Of a DNA stretch of 64,000 bases, positions 37,320 through 49,039 are shown piece after piece. Each line of letters opens with the position of its first letter. The first letter of the stretch is position 1. Under the pieces are notes generated by a model that searched no databases, had not been told where the DNA came from, and saw only the letters and a program-made list of their open reading frames with translations. Made by a program: the position numbers and the translations under genes. The DNA lies in the NCBI RefSeq assembly GCF_902686445.1, contig NC_062222.1, positions 43,585,792 through 43,649,791 on the forward strand. The letters are read 5' to 3'. The stretch is from Sciurus carolinensis (lineage: Eukaryota > Chordata > Mammalia > Rodentia > Sciuridae).

Positions 37320-37430
37320 AAATTAGACTCTAAGCTCCTAGGGACCAGAAGCCATATCTTCTTTCAATCTTTATCTTTAAATAAATCATCCAATAGTTAT
37401 GTAACCACACTCTATGCCATTTCATATTCT
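37320..37430 (+). mobile_element. L2 3' end fragment
   Basis: AATTAGACTCTAAGCTCCTA followed by GGGACCAGAAGCCATATCTT matches the L2 stretch shortly before its terminus. Confidence 0.5.
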
Positions 37431-37627
37431 TTGAAATGCCTTAGCAGAATGATTTCCATTACACTCTTAGTTCTCACTGGCGTTCACATCAAAACTAACT
37501 ATATGGAGACAATTTCCTTATCTTTTATATAACAACCTCAGAAGATAGTGCACTCTATACCATTTACAGTATTCTATTTCTATCATTTAGCATACAAAAC
37601 GGAGGAAAATGTAACTCTCTTGACATT

Positions 37628-37652
37628 ACACACACACACACATACACACACA
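37628..37652. repeat. (CA)n microsatellite
   Basis: CACACACACACATACACACACA, one interruption. Confidence 0.85.
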
Positions 37653-37869
37653 TTTCAGTAAATAGTACTATCTTTTATCATTGCTTAAGCCAAAACACAC
37701 ATTCTCTTCTTTTTCTTTTATAACGCCAACACAATCCTTTTACAGAAACAAAAATACATTTCAGTCTGGTCACGTCTCATTTTCATCGTTAACATCCTAT
37801 AATAATCTGCAACCAATTGAATTGATCTCTCTTGCCCTCTTGTTGCAGTTGCAATCCATCCTCCACTAA

Positions 37870-37872
37870 AGT

Positions 37873-37906
<34 letters not shown>

Positions 37907-37908
37907 AA
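37870..37908. repeat. (GA)n microsatellite
   Basis: GA run with one AAA interruption, about 38 bp. Confidence 0.9.
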
Positions 37909-37909
37909 A

Positions 37910-40485
37910 TATCTTTTCAAAGCTTAAACAAGGGCCTACCATTTCCTGGACTAGAATCCACAAGACTTTCCACTATACTTTGAAGTAAAAGTAAATTCCT
38001 TTCCCAAGGCGAATGACATTTAGAGAAATGACCCAAACTTCTGCCATGGTTGAGCCAGTTCTCACTCTCATACCTCACTGTCATCCTTCTCTTTGCTTAG
38101 GATGCATCTGCCACACTTTCCCTTGAACAAGGGACCATCTTTCAGACCATCTTTCCCTTAAACAAGCTCAGCACGCCCCTCAACCAGGCAGTGTGCCTCC
38201 CAATACATGTTCACAATTAGTCTCTCTTTACTACAGGTACTTGGCCTTATTATCATTGTGTGGCCAGCACCTATGACTATACCTGGCTCAATAAGGAGCT
38301 AAGTGACTGACTGTCTTTTGAGTCAGTCTAGCAGAATAGTACTGGACTTTTTTCATCACAACACCAAGATGCATTACTTGTGGTCTGAAGCAAAAAACAA
38401 ATTGATAGAATAAAAGAAAGGCTGACATGAAGAACTGAAAATCCTCTACTTACCACCATTGGGAAAAAATATTAAAATAAATGAGGCAAGGAAATAAAAA
38501 TGCTGAGAGCAAACTGATAAAAACAGAAGGATGGTAATTAGAATATCAGCCAGGATAGATAACTTAACCAATGTTTGTGATGAAGCATCACATTTATTGT
38601 TTTCCTTTTTGGACAAAGCAAATTAATTCGATATGATAAAGATACTACAATAAAAATGATCCTAATGTAAGAAAAATGCACAGTGCACTTAGAACACATG
38701 CAAATTTACAGATGGTGCCATAATAAAAACCCAAGTCAAGAGAAGAAAATTAAGGTGCTTCTCTGATACTGCTCTAGATTGTACCTTACTAGAGCATGGT
38801 TAAAGTCCCTTTCTATGCTACCTACATGGATACTGCAAGACCTCGCTGACTCAAGTAAGTCCCAGGCAGAGCTACCCTAGTATCCAGGGCACCACTTTCT
38901 TCATAGGTGAAATTAAAATATATACAACAGTCACCTGCATAAACGAAAATGGAAAGGTGTTTGAGAGATGATGCAGTTTCCCCCTCTGTGATTAATATGA
39001 AAAATTAGAAGCATTACCAGGACATATTCTGAATAAAAACTTAAAAACAGCTGAATTTTGTTCTTGACCCTCACCTGTCCTGAACGTTTCCTCTTTTTGG
39101 AGCTGCCAAGCCAATTGTGATAACAGCAGACATTTGAGTGCTTTAAGGATTAATGTAAGAGGCAACCACATGGCAGAGGTAAACCCTGACATATGCTCAT
39201 GAGTTACATTTTCAACATTTTCCCAGGGTATTTGGAATAAGATCTCTAGGGGTAGGAATTCACTAGTGTCCTTGGGGGTCTGGGTGAAGGAGGAATGGTT
39301 GGGGATATTCACAATGGTAAATCAGAGTTTAGGCTCACCCAGTTATTTGGAGTTGGAGGTGAGGGTATCTGCCCAAGAGGACTGCCTATTATTTTTTTCT
39401 CCATGAAAATCATCCCACTAGAGTTCGATTGGCAAAATGAAAAACTAGAAATTACAACCAAACTTTGAAATGTACTTTCAAATTGCTTTCCAAATAATTA
39501 GAACAATTTATAATATGCCCTAGAATGTACATCAGTCTCAACATGATCGGATTGAAAATTGCTATATTTTGTATCTTTATTAAATTAATAGATACATTGG
39601 TAATTTATCATCTTAATTTATATCTTTACAAACTAGTAAAAATAATGAAAATCACTATTTCCTAATTTAATACTTAAAACAATTAGCAATAGTAATAGAA
39701 AAAAATTAGTAATTATGGGAATATAGCCCATTTGTTCATATATAGGCCCATATAGGCCCATTTGTTTATAAATTATGGCTGTGTTTACTTTCCAATAGCA
39801 GCAACAAAGACCAAGTGCTCCACAAAATCTAGAACATTCACTCTCTGACCCTTCATAGTTTGATGAACTCTGCTCTTGATTTAAACATTAATGTATACAT
39901 ACATTATTAAAATTATATTCCACTACTCAATATAGAATTTTAAAATGTTTGTCAAATTTGCTGTTCATCTTTTTCTCCATATTTTAATTGGTTTTAAACT
40001 TAAAATGTATCATGCTGTCAGAATAATATCCAGTTAACATTTCTGTAAGTATTTTTGTATAATTTCTGTTTTGTTATATAATGTACCTGGAATTGTTCCA
40101 CTCTGATTTCTTCTTAAAGTTTACATGTGAATTTTCATATGTGGATATACAATAATATTGTTCAAGGAGAAATTATTTTTGTTCATTTATTTCCAATACA
40201 ATTATTGATTTATTTCTTAATGCTACAGTTAACTATACAAATAAAGTCAGAATATTCAAAACTTTAAGTAAAATGTATGAAAAAGAGTTAAATACTAATT
40301 TATATAAAGTTTAGAAGTTTTAGTACCTTTGGTTTCTATTTTGTTAATTTTTGTGATTATTAGTAAAAGCGGAAAATGCATTTGAGACTTTGGTCCAAGA
40401 ATTCAATAAACTCTATAGACAAGTTCTGAGTTTATTTCCAAAAGGAAAATGATATGTCAAAGTTTCTGTCTGCTCTTTCCCTCAA
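37910..40485. other. Intron with weak L2 trace
   Basis: CCAGCACCTATGACTATACC then TGGCTCAATAAGGAG near 38265-38300 resembles an L2 end. The rest is AT-rich and unassigned. The 106-codon minus frame at 38992-39312 has no recognisable family. Confidence 0.45.
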
Positions 40486-40498
40486 GAAAAGAATATTA

Positions 40499-40718
40499 TA
40501 GTCTCAGTCCAGTGGCACACGCCTATAATCCCAGCATCTCAGGATGCTGAAGCAGGAGGATCACAAGTTTGAGGCCATTGTCAGCAACTTAGAAAGGCTC
40601 TAAGCAACTTAGGGAGACCCTCTTTTAAAATGAAAAATAAAAAGGGCTGGGGATGTGGCTCAATGGAAGAATGCCCATTCAATCTCCAGGACCAAAATAA
40701 AAAATAAAGATTATTTTT
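40499..40718 (+). mobile_element. B1-dID composite SINE
   Basis: B1 half (CGCCTATAATCCCAGCATCT; TGAAGCAGGAGGATCACAAG) and ID half (GGGCTGGGGATGTGGCTCAA), with a short internal deletion before TTCAATCTCCAGGACC. AAAGAATATTA (40488-40498) and AAAGAATATAA (40719-40729) flank it. Confidence 0.93.
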
Positions 40719-40953
40719 AAAGAATATAACAATTAAAATTATGAACCTCTTAACAATTATTTGTCATCAATTGTGACAAGCATGAATGCTGGAAAATGTG
40801 AAAATTAAGCAATGTCTAAACAATTCAAGGAGTGAGTAATTTCAATCTTATAGAATACTTAAAAGAAAAGAGGGCAGATTTCTTAAGTTTGGGAAACAAT
40901 CTGCATAAAACCATTTTACCTAAATTACCCCTAATATTAAGTTAAACATCAAC

Positions 40954-40973
40954 TTTTTTTTTTTTTTTTTTTT
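40954..40973. repeat. (T)20 homopolymer
   Basis: Pure T run with no recognised element attached. Confidence 0.9.
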
Positions 40974-40979
40974 GCCCCA

Positions 40980-42485
40980 GGCCCAAAGTGGAGAAATTGT
41001 GGACATAATATCACAAAGTAGAAAATGGGTCATTTTCTAACTCTGCAGCATCTTTTCTATATTTATGTATGCTCCCATCTGTAAAACCTTTGGTAGAAGG
41101 GTTTGTTCAATGACAAAACAAATGTATGTTTATAAGTTCAGAGAAATCAGACTGTATATTTTTAAAAATCAACTCATTATTTGGCCAAAAAGGGCCAATA
41201 CATATATTCATAGGGATAGAAGGATTTTTAACAAGGTATTGATGCTACTGTCGAATATTTCTTTTAAGTAATTTTTAAATAGTTTCCTGAATCCTGAAGC
41301 TTTAAATTTCTCATTCTAGCCCTTAGGTCTCAGGATTCTGTTGTCTTTTGCTCTTCTTACCAAAAGAAATCTATCACCTCATCAAGGTATCACCACTCTG
41401 TTCTCTACATTATAAAGAAAAAGATGCTTTAATTCTTAAAGCATCTCTCATTTCTTTTCATGCACCTCCTTTTTCTTTTTCATTTGATTTCATGATCCTT
41501 AGTTTAATTACATCTGCAAAAACTTTACCACATAATGTAACAGTCCCAGGTTCCAGGCAATAAGACCTGGTATCTTGAAGATCACCATTTCATTCCCCTA
41601 CAGAGTTAGAACAAAGAGCAATATAAGTCCACTAGTTCCTCTTGTGATGCTTATGTTCACAATGACCTAGCCAGTAAATAGCCTCCCAAACACGCCTTCC
41701 GTTCCTCCTTTCCCTTCTTTGCCCTCAAACTTCCTTGCTGGTCCCTAACTCTGATGCTGGGAACATGTCCGAACACAAAAACCAAATCCTAACCCATATT
41801 TTCTTATAAGTCTATCAGTTATTTAGGACATGGCAGAGACACTTTTCTTCCCTCTGGAGAACTATCAAATTTGGTTATCATTCTTTCTTCTGCTTCTTAA
41901 ATTCACTAATGAAATGTTCTGCTTTCTTTCCAGAAATATAACACCATCACAGCACTGCAGAACATATCAAACTGTGCATCTTTCAGGGTGAGTTAATTTT
42001 TAGAGAGCATTCCATGTGATCTGTTACCCATCTTCTGTAGCAATATTTCTCTCTTCCAATAGAAATTCCACTCTTCTTACACATAGCTGTTTCTGAATTT
42101 CCTCTAATTAAAATAATGTCACTCTAGTCACTCCAATTATACTACCAAGTTTTTTTTTTGCATGATTAAGAAAGACTTTTCACTTTGTTTGATTTTTGAG
42201 GAAGGGACTTTCTTACAAAATAAGGGGTACACTTGTTTAATGGCTCCCAAAAGAACCTAATGTAATTAGGTATCTAAATATCAGTAATCCTGATATGAGG
42301 ATGGAGGAAATAAAGAAAGTTAGAGAAAGATGAAGAAGGCATGAGATTGAGTTCACGATGTTTTGTATCCCAGCACAAACTCTAGGCCATTATGTTCTTC
42401 CTTATTTAAAAGACAATGTAGGTAAGTCTTGGTTCTCTCCCACACAACTGCTACCCTTTGGATTTTCTTCATTTGGTAATGGAGA
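40980..42485. other. Intron, nothing recognised
   Basis: AT-rich then pyrimidine-rich. Part of 41700-42100 could be a further decayed L2 stretch, but no segment order was clear. Confidence 0.45.
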
Positions 42486-42489
42486 ATCC

Positions 42490-42960
42490 TTTTTTCTAGT
42501 TGTCCAAACAAAAACACTGAAGTCAACTTGACTTCCTCTTAAACCTCACTTATGATCTGGTCATAAATTCTGCATACTCTATCGTATATATCCTGCATTT
42601 AAGTTCTTCTCATCACCTCTACCACCACAACTTTGGTCCATTTGACCACATTCTCTTCCCTAGATTATTGTGACTATCTCTTAATTGTCTCTGTTTTCAT
42701 CCCTGATCTCCCACAGTTTGTTATCCACATAGCCGCAACAAACATAAGTCACACTGGCACTTCTGTGCTCAAAACCAGTGACCTCCTATCACTAAAAATA
42801 ATCTCTAAACATGACTTATAAGGTCAAAGTTTATTTGGCCCCGAATATCTGTCTTCATTTTCACTGCTTCTTCATCTCTCATGATGCTCCAGATTCAAGA
42901 GTCTCTGTTTTTCCTTGCCTAGGTCATGTCATGACTGTGTCTTTCACTTTTCTCTTAATG
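42490..42960 (+). mobile_element. L2 relic
   Basis: GAAGTCAACTTGACTTCCTC, CTCATCACCTCTACCACCAC, CTAGATTATTGTGACTATCT, TCTGTGCTCAAAACCAGTGA, ATGACTTATAAGGTCAAAGT and TTTATTTGGCCCCGAATATC follow L2 order closely. The 62-codon frame inside is a relic. Confidence 0.75.
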
Positions 42961-43259
42961 ATTTTTAAAAGGTGAAGAAATGGAGTAATGTGTGAAACTT
43001 AAATTACTGAAGGAATTATTAACTAACATTGTAAAGAATAGTCTCAATTCTAAATTATTTTTTAAATTTCCTGAACATAGAAACTACCTTTCAAACAAGG
43101 TGATTATTTCGTAGAGAATATATTTATACACTGCAACAGGCAAGTTTGTAGAGAACTTCACCTTTTTTACCCCCTCAGTTCAGTTCCATTTCTGATATGA
43201 GAGATCCTCAATGGATATCCTAGTGGATGTAGTAATTTAAACTATGATCTGGAAAGAAA

Positions 43260-43540
43260 AACACAGGGCTCCTGGCCACAAACATGCCTGTAAGGTTGTT
43301 AAAGCAGGTAGGTGGCTTCCTTTCCTGGATGGACTGCCTCCCTGCCCACCTTTTAGTATCTGTTTTGCCTGGAGTGACTTCCAGAATGGGAGTCCTTCAC
43401 TCTAGTACTTTCTGCTCATCTGCACACATTACTCTGCATGTGCTTTTATTCACAAACTCTAAGTCTGGGTTTCATTGTCACTATGGTCTGACAAGTTCAA
43501 TGATGCAATTCATCTAGGGAAGAGAACCACCTCACAAGCC
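43260..43540. other. GC-richer block with a 77-codon frame, unclassified
   Basis: The open + frame at 43284-43517 gives a peptide with no recognised motif. No splice or repeat match. Possibly an old transposon fragment. Confidence 0.3.
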
Positions 43541-44050
43541 TCATAGACTCTAGTTTCAGCCCTGACAACATCAGGCAATTACAGGACAAGTGCAAAGCCC
43601 TCAGCTTTTTTTACTCCGAAATTCTACATATCATGTCATGATTTTTGTCTGAAATAAAATAACTTTCAATAGGTCAAGAGGGTAGATCAGACAGATCAAA
43701 GATAAACTTTATTATCCAGCAAATCAAAAAATCAAAATATGTCAGATTCCTAGCCAAATTTTTTAAAAAATCACAATAAGTCTTTGTTCTCATTTTTATG
43801 AACGTGTCATACCAGTGAATTATTAAAAATTTGAAAGATAATTTAAATATTTGATTGCTTAACTTTTAAGCCTTATCACAATCAGAATGATATTTAAAGG
43901 TCTTCTCATTGAAGTTAGTCAAATACTAGAAGTAAAATGTTCTTATAGACTGAAACTAGGATTCTAAGCACATGCTGAAAACTGCTGTGTGATCTGGTGA
44001 AAAACAAACTGTACATGAATACATAAATAAGCAAAAGAATTTAGCAGCCT

Positions 44051-44055
44051 GAATA
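44051..44055. repeat. Left 5 bp duplication of the candidate LTR
   Basis: GAATA before TGAGTGAG, matched by GAATA at 45018-45022 after CTCACA. Confidence 0.45.
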
Positions 44056-45017
44056 TGAGTGAGTTTCTGCGATATTGCTGAGAGTCACTCTATAAAATAA
44101 TAACATACAGGTTCAGCTTTGGACAAATCTCCAAATTAATGAGACACTGTCCCTGCTCATCCCCAAAGTTCAAAGTTCAAGTTCATAGTGAGTGACAGCT
44201 AAGAAGAAACCAACATGTGGCTCTGTGTAGTGTTAAGAGGGAACAACAGCGTGCCACTGAATCAGAGGGAGTCAGGTGGTTGATCACATTGGTTTTATTC
44301 CAAAACTTCCTTCCAGGAAGTTGAGAGATTTGACCAATGGGCTCCGCTGTTGATTCCGATGCCACCATCCTCCCTGCTCCCTCATTTGTGGCCTACAACT
44401 TACCCGGACCCCAGGTTCCTTGATGTCCTCACTGTTACAGCCATAGTAGTCTGGAGTTCTATCCAATTCCTGCATGTTTCCTTGGGCTCTTACACTCTTA
44501 TCCGCATGGCAGGACGAGCAGAGGGCTGCATTCCCCATTTCAGCTCTGGGGCTTCTGCCGTCAGTGGGCCCGTCCTTGCCCTCTGCACTCTGTCCAGGGC
44601 TCCCAGGGGTACACTAACGTGGACAATTCATCAAGATGATCCTTGGCTCCTCTGTTCAGTTCCCCTACACGCCCCTCACCCGTCCTCCCCATCTGCTGGC
44701 TGGCTTGCTCGTGTCAGAGAACTCAAAACCCCAGCAACTGCAGGCTGCCTTCAGTGACCATTTCCAGTTCAGGCACTGCCAGTCTATTTTTACACCTACC
44801 AGGCCAGCTATGCATGTCAATGGAGCGAGGGGGGTGAGGGAGACGGAGAGCAGGGGAGGGGGCGGTGTTGTTTTGTTTTTTACTATGCAAGCAGCCTGCC
44901 TCACACATGGACTTAAGTTCCTGCTGTGTAAAATGTGTCTGCATATGAGAATTTTTGCATTACTCAATAAATTCCTTTGAATCCTTTGATTTTCCTCTCT
45001 GCTGCTCTGCTCTCACA
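44056..45017 (+). mobile_element. Candidate solo LTR of an endogenous retrovirus, about 960 bp
   Basis: GC-richer block starting TGAGTGAGTTTC and ending GCTCTCACA, flanked on both sides by GAATA (44051-44055 and 45018-45022), the TG...CA plus 5 bp duplication of an ERV LTR. A polyadenylation signal AATAAA sits at 44966-44971 with a T/C-rich stretch after it, as in R-U5. Frames up to 135 codons overlap on both strands (44350-44757, 44636-44980 and others) and give no viral protein. No gag, pol or env lies beside it, so it would be a solo LTR. The 5' boundary is the less certain one; 44200-45017 is the compositionally distinct part. Confidence 0.5.
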
Positions 45018-45211
45018 GAATACTAAATCTGTAACCTTCCAGTATTACAGTTAAAAATCATTTTTAATTGTTTAAACCAAGTGGCATTCACATCGTTGGT
45101 ATGCACTGTTTTTCATTACCATTTACAGAAAACAATTAGCCATCCATTTAGCATTTAATACTCACTGGAAACATATCAGTCAATATAGCTCATTTGTACC
45201 TGGTATGGAGG

Positions 45212-45410
45212 TTTCCTTTTCTTTCTTTCTCCCCTACTTCCAGGCCCCGTACTGGGACTTGAAGCCCAGACTCTACTACTAAACTCTAGCCTCATCCTTT
45301 TTTATTTTGAGACAGGATCTTGCTAAGTTGTTAGACTGGTTTTGAACTTGCAATCCTCCTGCCTCAGCCTCCAGAGTCACTGGAATTACAAGCATGTGCC
45401 ACTGTACCAG
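45212..45410 (-). mobile_element. B1-dID composite SINE, antisense
   Basis: T-rich tail, decayed ID half (CGTACTGGGACTTGAAGCCC), then B1 half (GAGACAGGATCTTGCTAAGT; CTGCCTCAGCCTCCAGAGTC; TGGAATTACAAGCATGTGCC). Confidence 0.9.
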
Positions 45411-45569
45411 TGAGATTTTGATCTTTATAAATTTTACACAATTTGTCATTATTCATGAGTGCACAAAACAGTAAACATTTTGCTATAAAATTTTAATATT
45501 TTAAAAACATTTTCCCAAACCTTACAAAAAGTAATTAAGATGACTTTAAACACCATACAATTGGATTTG

Positions 45570-45668
45570 GGTTTTGTTTGTTTGTTTTTTGGTGGTCCTG
45601 GGAATTGAACTCAGGGCCTTGTGCATGCTAGGCAAGCACTCTACCAATTGAGCTATACTCCCAGCCCC
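45570..45668 (-). mobile_element. Solo ID element, antisense
   Basis: Reverse complement reads GGGGCTGGGAGTATAGCTCA, ATTGGTAGAGTGCTTGCCTA, GCATGCACAAGGCCCTGAGT, TCAATTCCCAGGACC: a tRNA-Ala-like ID with A and B box. TTGGATTTG at 45561-45569 and 45669-45677 is its target duplication. The tail is antisense TTTG/T-rich. Confidence 0.94.
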
Positions 45669-45857
45669 TTGGATTTGTATTATAGAATTTTAAACAGAAT
45701 TGTTTCCCCCTGAGATGAGCCTATCAAATAAACACTATACTAAGGAAGTCAACTATGTTAGGAATCAGGCTTTGTTATACAGACTGTTATGGGTGTCCTT
45801 TAAAATTTTACATATAATTATTTGAATATTAGTCCTGTCCTTTCTCATTTGTTATTC

Positions 45858-45858
<1 letters not shown>

Positions 45859-45896
<38 letters not shown>
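45859..45896. repeat. (GT)19 microsatellite
   Basis: Pure GT run of 38 bp. Confidence 0.95.
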
Positions 45897-45897
<1 letters not shown>

Positions 45898-45899
45898 TT

Positions 45900-46845
45900 C
45901 TCTTTAAATAGTTTAAAACTACTAGGGTGCAGACTTCGATTTTTGTATCATTCATCCACGTGTTATATATTAACTACTGAATGATTAAGAAATGAATTGA
46001 AAGCAATCATTTGAAGAAAATAGGATGTGGAAGACACTTAGGTATTAATCATAATATGTTTGATCACCTAAAATTCACCTTTGCGGGCCTTTCAGATGTG
46101 AAGACAGCGTCAACAACACACCCCCACGGCCCTGTCATTATTTTTAGAAAACTAAAAACAATTCCTGGTTTTTAAAAATAAAATTTAAATAACATTCCTG
46201 AAATTCCATTCTCAGATTTGAGTTCATAAAGCTGGACAAACTTTAATGAGAATGACATGTTTGGATTGGTTTCTATCGGGTCTCAGGCTGCTTTTTAACC
46301 AATCTGGTTTTGAGTTATCTATTGCAAAGTTTAGGAGCCTAGAGTGTGTGACTTACTATAAAGATGCTATCCCCACCCTCCAGTTTCTGAGCGGCATCAC
46401 CAGTATTTAGTGGAATTATTTTTACTTCTATTTTTACTTTTCTGACATCTTTTTAAACCGTTTCCTTAAAAAAAAATTACTGACTGAGCCAACAATATTA
46501 TTAAAATGGAGGGAATAAATTCTCCTTTCATATCAAAAAGGAGCATAATCTAAACATTTTGGATGTTAAAGCATTAATGAAAGTATGCGTAAAGACAATG
46601 CTTTGACAAGAACAGTAAGATCAGACTGTTGGCTGAGATGGACGAAGCAAATCCTTTAACGTTACCTGGACCGTTTTATATTGAAGAAGCTGACAATTCA
46701 TCATAACAAGGTAATTTCTCATCAAATGTTCCACATCCTTGATCTGTGTGCTGGAGGAATTACATAAGTTCTTACATTTAACAATGTGTTTACAAACTCT
46801 ACTAGAGGCATGTGGTTTTACCTTTCCTCTCTTCTCCAAGATTCT
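45900..46845. other. Intron, nothing recognised
   Basis: Unique-looking. 46081-46135 is CpG-containing and GC-richer (TTGCGGGCCTTTCAGATGTG; CACCCCCACGGCCCTGTCA) with no family match. Confidence 0.45.
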
Positions 46846-46859
46846 TAGAGCTGCTTCTT

Positions 46860-47089
46860 TTTTTTTTTTTCCTTGTTCTTTTTTTGGACTGGGGATTGAA
46901 CTCAGAGGTGCTCTACCACTGAGTCACATCCCCAGCCCTATTTTGTATTTTACTTAGAGACAGGGTCTCACTGAGTTGCTTAGGAGGGCCTCACTAAGTT
47001 GCTGAGGCTGGTTTCGAATTTGAGATCCTACTGCCTCAGCCTCTCAAGTCACTGGGATTTCAGGTGTGCAACACCATGCCCAGCTGGGT
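46860..47089 (-). mobile_element. B1-dID composite SINE, antisense, full length
   Basis: ID half (GGACTGGGGATTGAACTCAG; CACTGAGTCACATCCCCAGC) and B1 half (GAGACAGGGTCTCACTGAGT; GTCACTGGGATTTCAGGTGT). GCTGCTTCTT is duplicated at 46850-46859 and 47090-47099. Confidence 0.95.
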
Positions 47090-47439
47090 GCTGCTTCTTG
47101 AATGTATATAAGCTATTTTATTCACAATATAAACTAACATTTTTCTGCACTTCCTCACACTTTCGGAATTAATTTACCATCCTTAAAGCCTAACAATGCA
47201 ACATTTGACAGAATCTTTAATATGAATTTATGTAACTTAAAACACTAGAAACAAATTCCCTACGTCATTCTGGAACTGAGATCTGAAACTCAGTACTTAC
47301 ACCTATAGGAGAGATATTTAACCACAGCAAATTAGAGAAATGTCCTTGGGTGCTAGGTGAATAATTCTGCTGTGCTTTAACAGCATGACTTGTTCCCTGG
47401 CATCTTTCTGTCTTGTTAATACATTACCCATTCTACTGC

Positions 47440-47600
47440 CAAGCCTTTGATTTTGCTTCTCCTTCAGTCAAGCATGCATCTCCCCTCCTCCTCCATCTAT
47501 GTTCATTGTATCCTTCAAAGCTCATCTTAAAATTCACTTTCCCCTGAAAGTCTGCATCACACCCATATCAATCCCTGAATTTATTCTAATGTCCTTTTGA
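47440..47600 (+). mobile_element. L2 relic next to a SINE
   Basis: CCTTCAAAGCTCATCTTAAA, ATTCACTTTCCCCTGAAAGT and CTGCATCACACCCATATC resemble the L2 stretch TCCTTCAAG..CTCAAATGTCACCTTCTC..GAGGCC. Confidence 0.5.
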
Positions 47601-47614
47601 TGAAAGTTGGGACT

Positions 47615-47762
47615 CTCCACATAATCCCAGTGACTTAGAGGCCAAGGCAGGAGGATCACAAATTTGAAGCCAACCTTGGCAATTAAGGGGGAACCTCAGC
47701 AATTTAGCCAGACGCTGTCTCAAAATAAAAAATAAAAAGGACTGGGGCTGTATCTTAGTGGT
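47615..47762 (+). mobile_element. B1-dID SINE truncated at both ends
   Basis: Starts inside the B1 part (CACATAATCCCAGTGACTTA) and ends inside the ID part (GGACTGGGGCTGTATCTTAG, TGGT) with no terminal A tail. AAAGTTGGGACT (47603-47614) and AAAGTTGAGACT (47763-47774) flank it. Confidence 0.85.
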
Positions 47763-48189
47763 AAAGTTGAGACTATGATCAACTCCTCTTCTTGCATTAA
47801 ATGTCTGGTCTCTCTCACTGACTGCTTCATAGACCTAACTACACACACTAATATTAAATGTTTGTTAAATAAATGAAAAAAATGCAGTTGCAGATGGATG
47901 CACAATTCATAACGTCATTATTTAACTGGACTATGCTGGCTGAACTTGTCTCTCTTACGCATTAAAAATAAGATTTAATCATTTTAAACATCTTTAAGCA
48001 TGACAAATTTTAATTCCATTTACTGATTTAAAACAAAGACTCCTTTTAGTGTTGAAAAAAATGTTAACACTGTTCAGGATGAGTTTTCCTAGGAAAGAAA
48101 TTGTAGTGCTTTATTTAAGAAAGAAAAAAAACACAGAGCATGAACCAAAAAAGTAATAGGCTAGCGACTCTTAGAAAAAACTTTTAGTT

Positions 48190-48397
48190 TGGAGTGGGGT
48201 ACCAGGGATTGAACTCAGGGGTGCTTACCTACTAAGCTACATCCCCATCCCTTCTTGTTGTTTAATTTAGAGATAGGGTCTCACTGAGTTGCTTAGGGCC
48301 TCGCTAAATTGCTGAGGCTGGCTTTGAACTCGCTATCCTTCTGCCTCAGCCTCTCTAGCTACTGGGATTATGGATGTGTGCCATTGTGCCCGACTAG
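48190..48397 (-). mobile_element. B1-dID composite SINE, antisense
   Basis: ID half (GGTACCAGGGATTGAACTCA; AAGCTACATCCCCATCCC) and B1 half (GAGATAGGGTCTCACTGAGT; CTACTGGGATTATGGATGTG; CCATTGTGCCCGACT). Confidence 0.93.
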
Positions 48398-48797
48398 AAG
48401 ATAACTTTTTTCTAAATAACTAGACATTACTCTTGTTCTACCCATCTTTCCTTTCTTCATCTCAGGGAAATTTTCTCATTCTTTCTCCAGCAGAGAAACT
48501 TGAATAGAATATTCATCCTTGAATATAATATTCATCTTTGGGGCTGTCTAAAATACATCAAGTGGTGGTCCCCAAACCCTACTGCTCAGTGCTGAACAAG
48601 ATTGGGCCAAGGGGGACAAATACAAACCCTGGCACTCCTGTAATGGCTGAAATTTCCCCATTTTTTGACAGAACAGATTTAAATGAAAAATTCAGAAGAC
48701 ATCCATTGCTGTGAAAACAGAATTTCTAGTGAACAACTTCCTAACTGTGATCACTCCAAACTTTGCCAATCATCCAATACTTCCCAATCAAAAGCAA

Positions 48798-48850
48798 AAG
48801 TGTGAGGGGTCCATGGAAGAGGGCCATAGAAGTGTGAGGGTCCATAGAAG
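48798..48850. repeat. Imperfect tandem duplication, about 32 bp unit
   Basis: AAGTGTGAGGGGTCCATGGA,AG and AAGTGTGAGGGTCCATAGAA,G occur 32 bp apart just before the ID element at 48866. Confidence 0.75.
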
Positions 48851-48865
48851 TTAGAATAATTTTAG

Positions 48866-48948
48866 GACTGGGGGGTTTATCTCAGTGGTAGAGCACTTGC
48901 CTAGCATGTGGAGGCCCTGGGTTTAATTCCCAGATCCAAAAAAAAAAA
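48866..48948 (+). mobile_element. Solo ID element, sense
   Basis: GACTGGGGGGTTTATCTCAG, TGGTAGAGCACTTGCCTAGC, GGTTTAATTCCCAGATCC and an A tail; internal A and B boxes are visible. AAGTTAGAATAATTTTAG before and AAGTTAAAACAATTCTTG after it look like a diverged target duplication. Confidence 0.92.
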
Positions 48949-49008
48949 GTTAAAACAATTCTTGTTCTACCTCCCAGTGGTTAACAAACAGTTAAGATCC
49001 AGACAGGT

Positions 49009-49022
49009 AGGAAATAAATAAA
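49009..49022 (+). mobile_element. Possible tail-only retrotransposition product
   Basis: AGGAAATAAATAAA sits between two perfect copies of AAGATCCAGACAGGT (48994-49008 and 49023-49037). The left copy starts after GTT, so the bottom strand reads TCTT/AAC at the nick, close to the L1 endonuclease preference. A simple 29 bp tandem duplication is the alternative. Confidence 0.45.
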
Positions 49023-49039
49023 AAGATCCAGACAGGTTT

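Noticed and set aside
44350..44980. Several overlapping frames of 64-135 codons on both strands
   Set aside because: Open frames on both strands come from GC-rich composition of the candidate LTR; the peptides show no viral or cellular motif.
45570..45668. tRNA gene
   Set aside because: It has tRNA-like A and B boxes but carries an A-rich tail and target duplication, so it is an ID SINE; the copies at 48866 and 59840 are the same.
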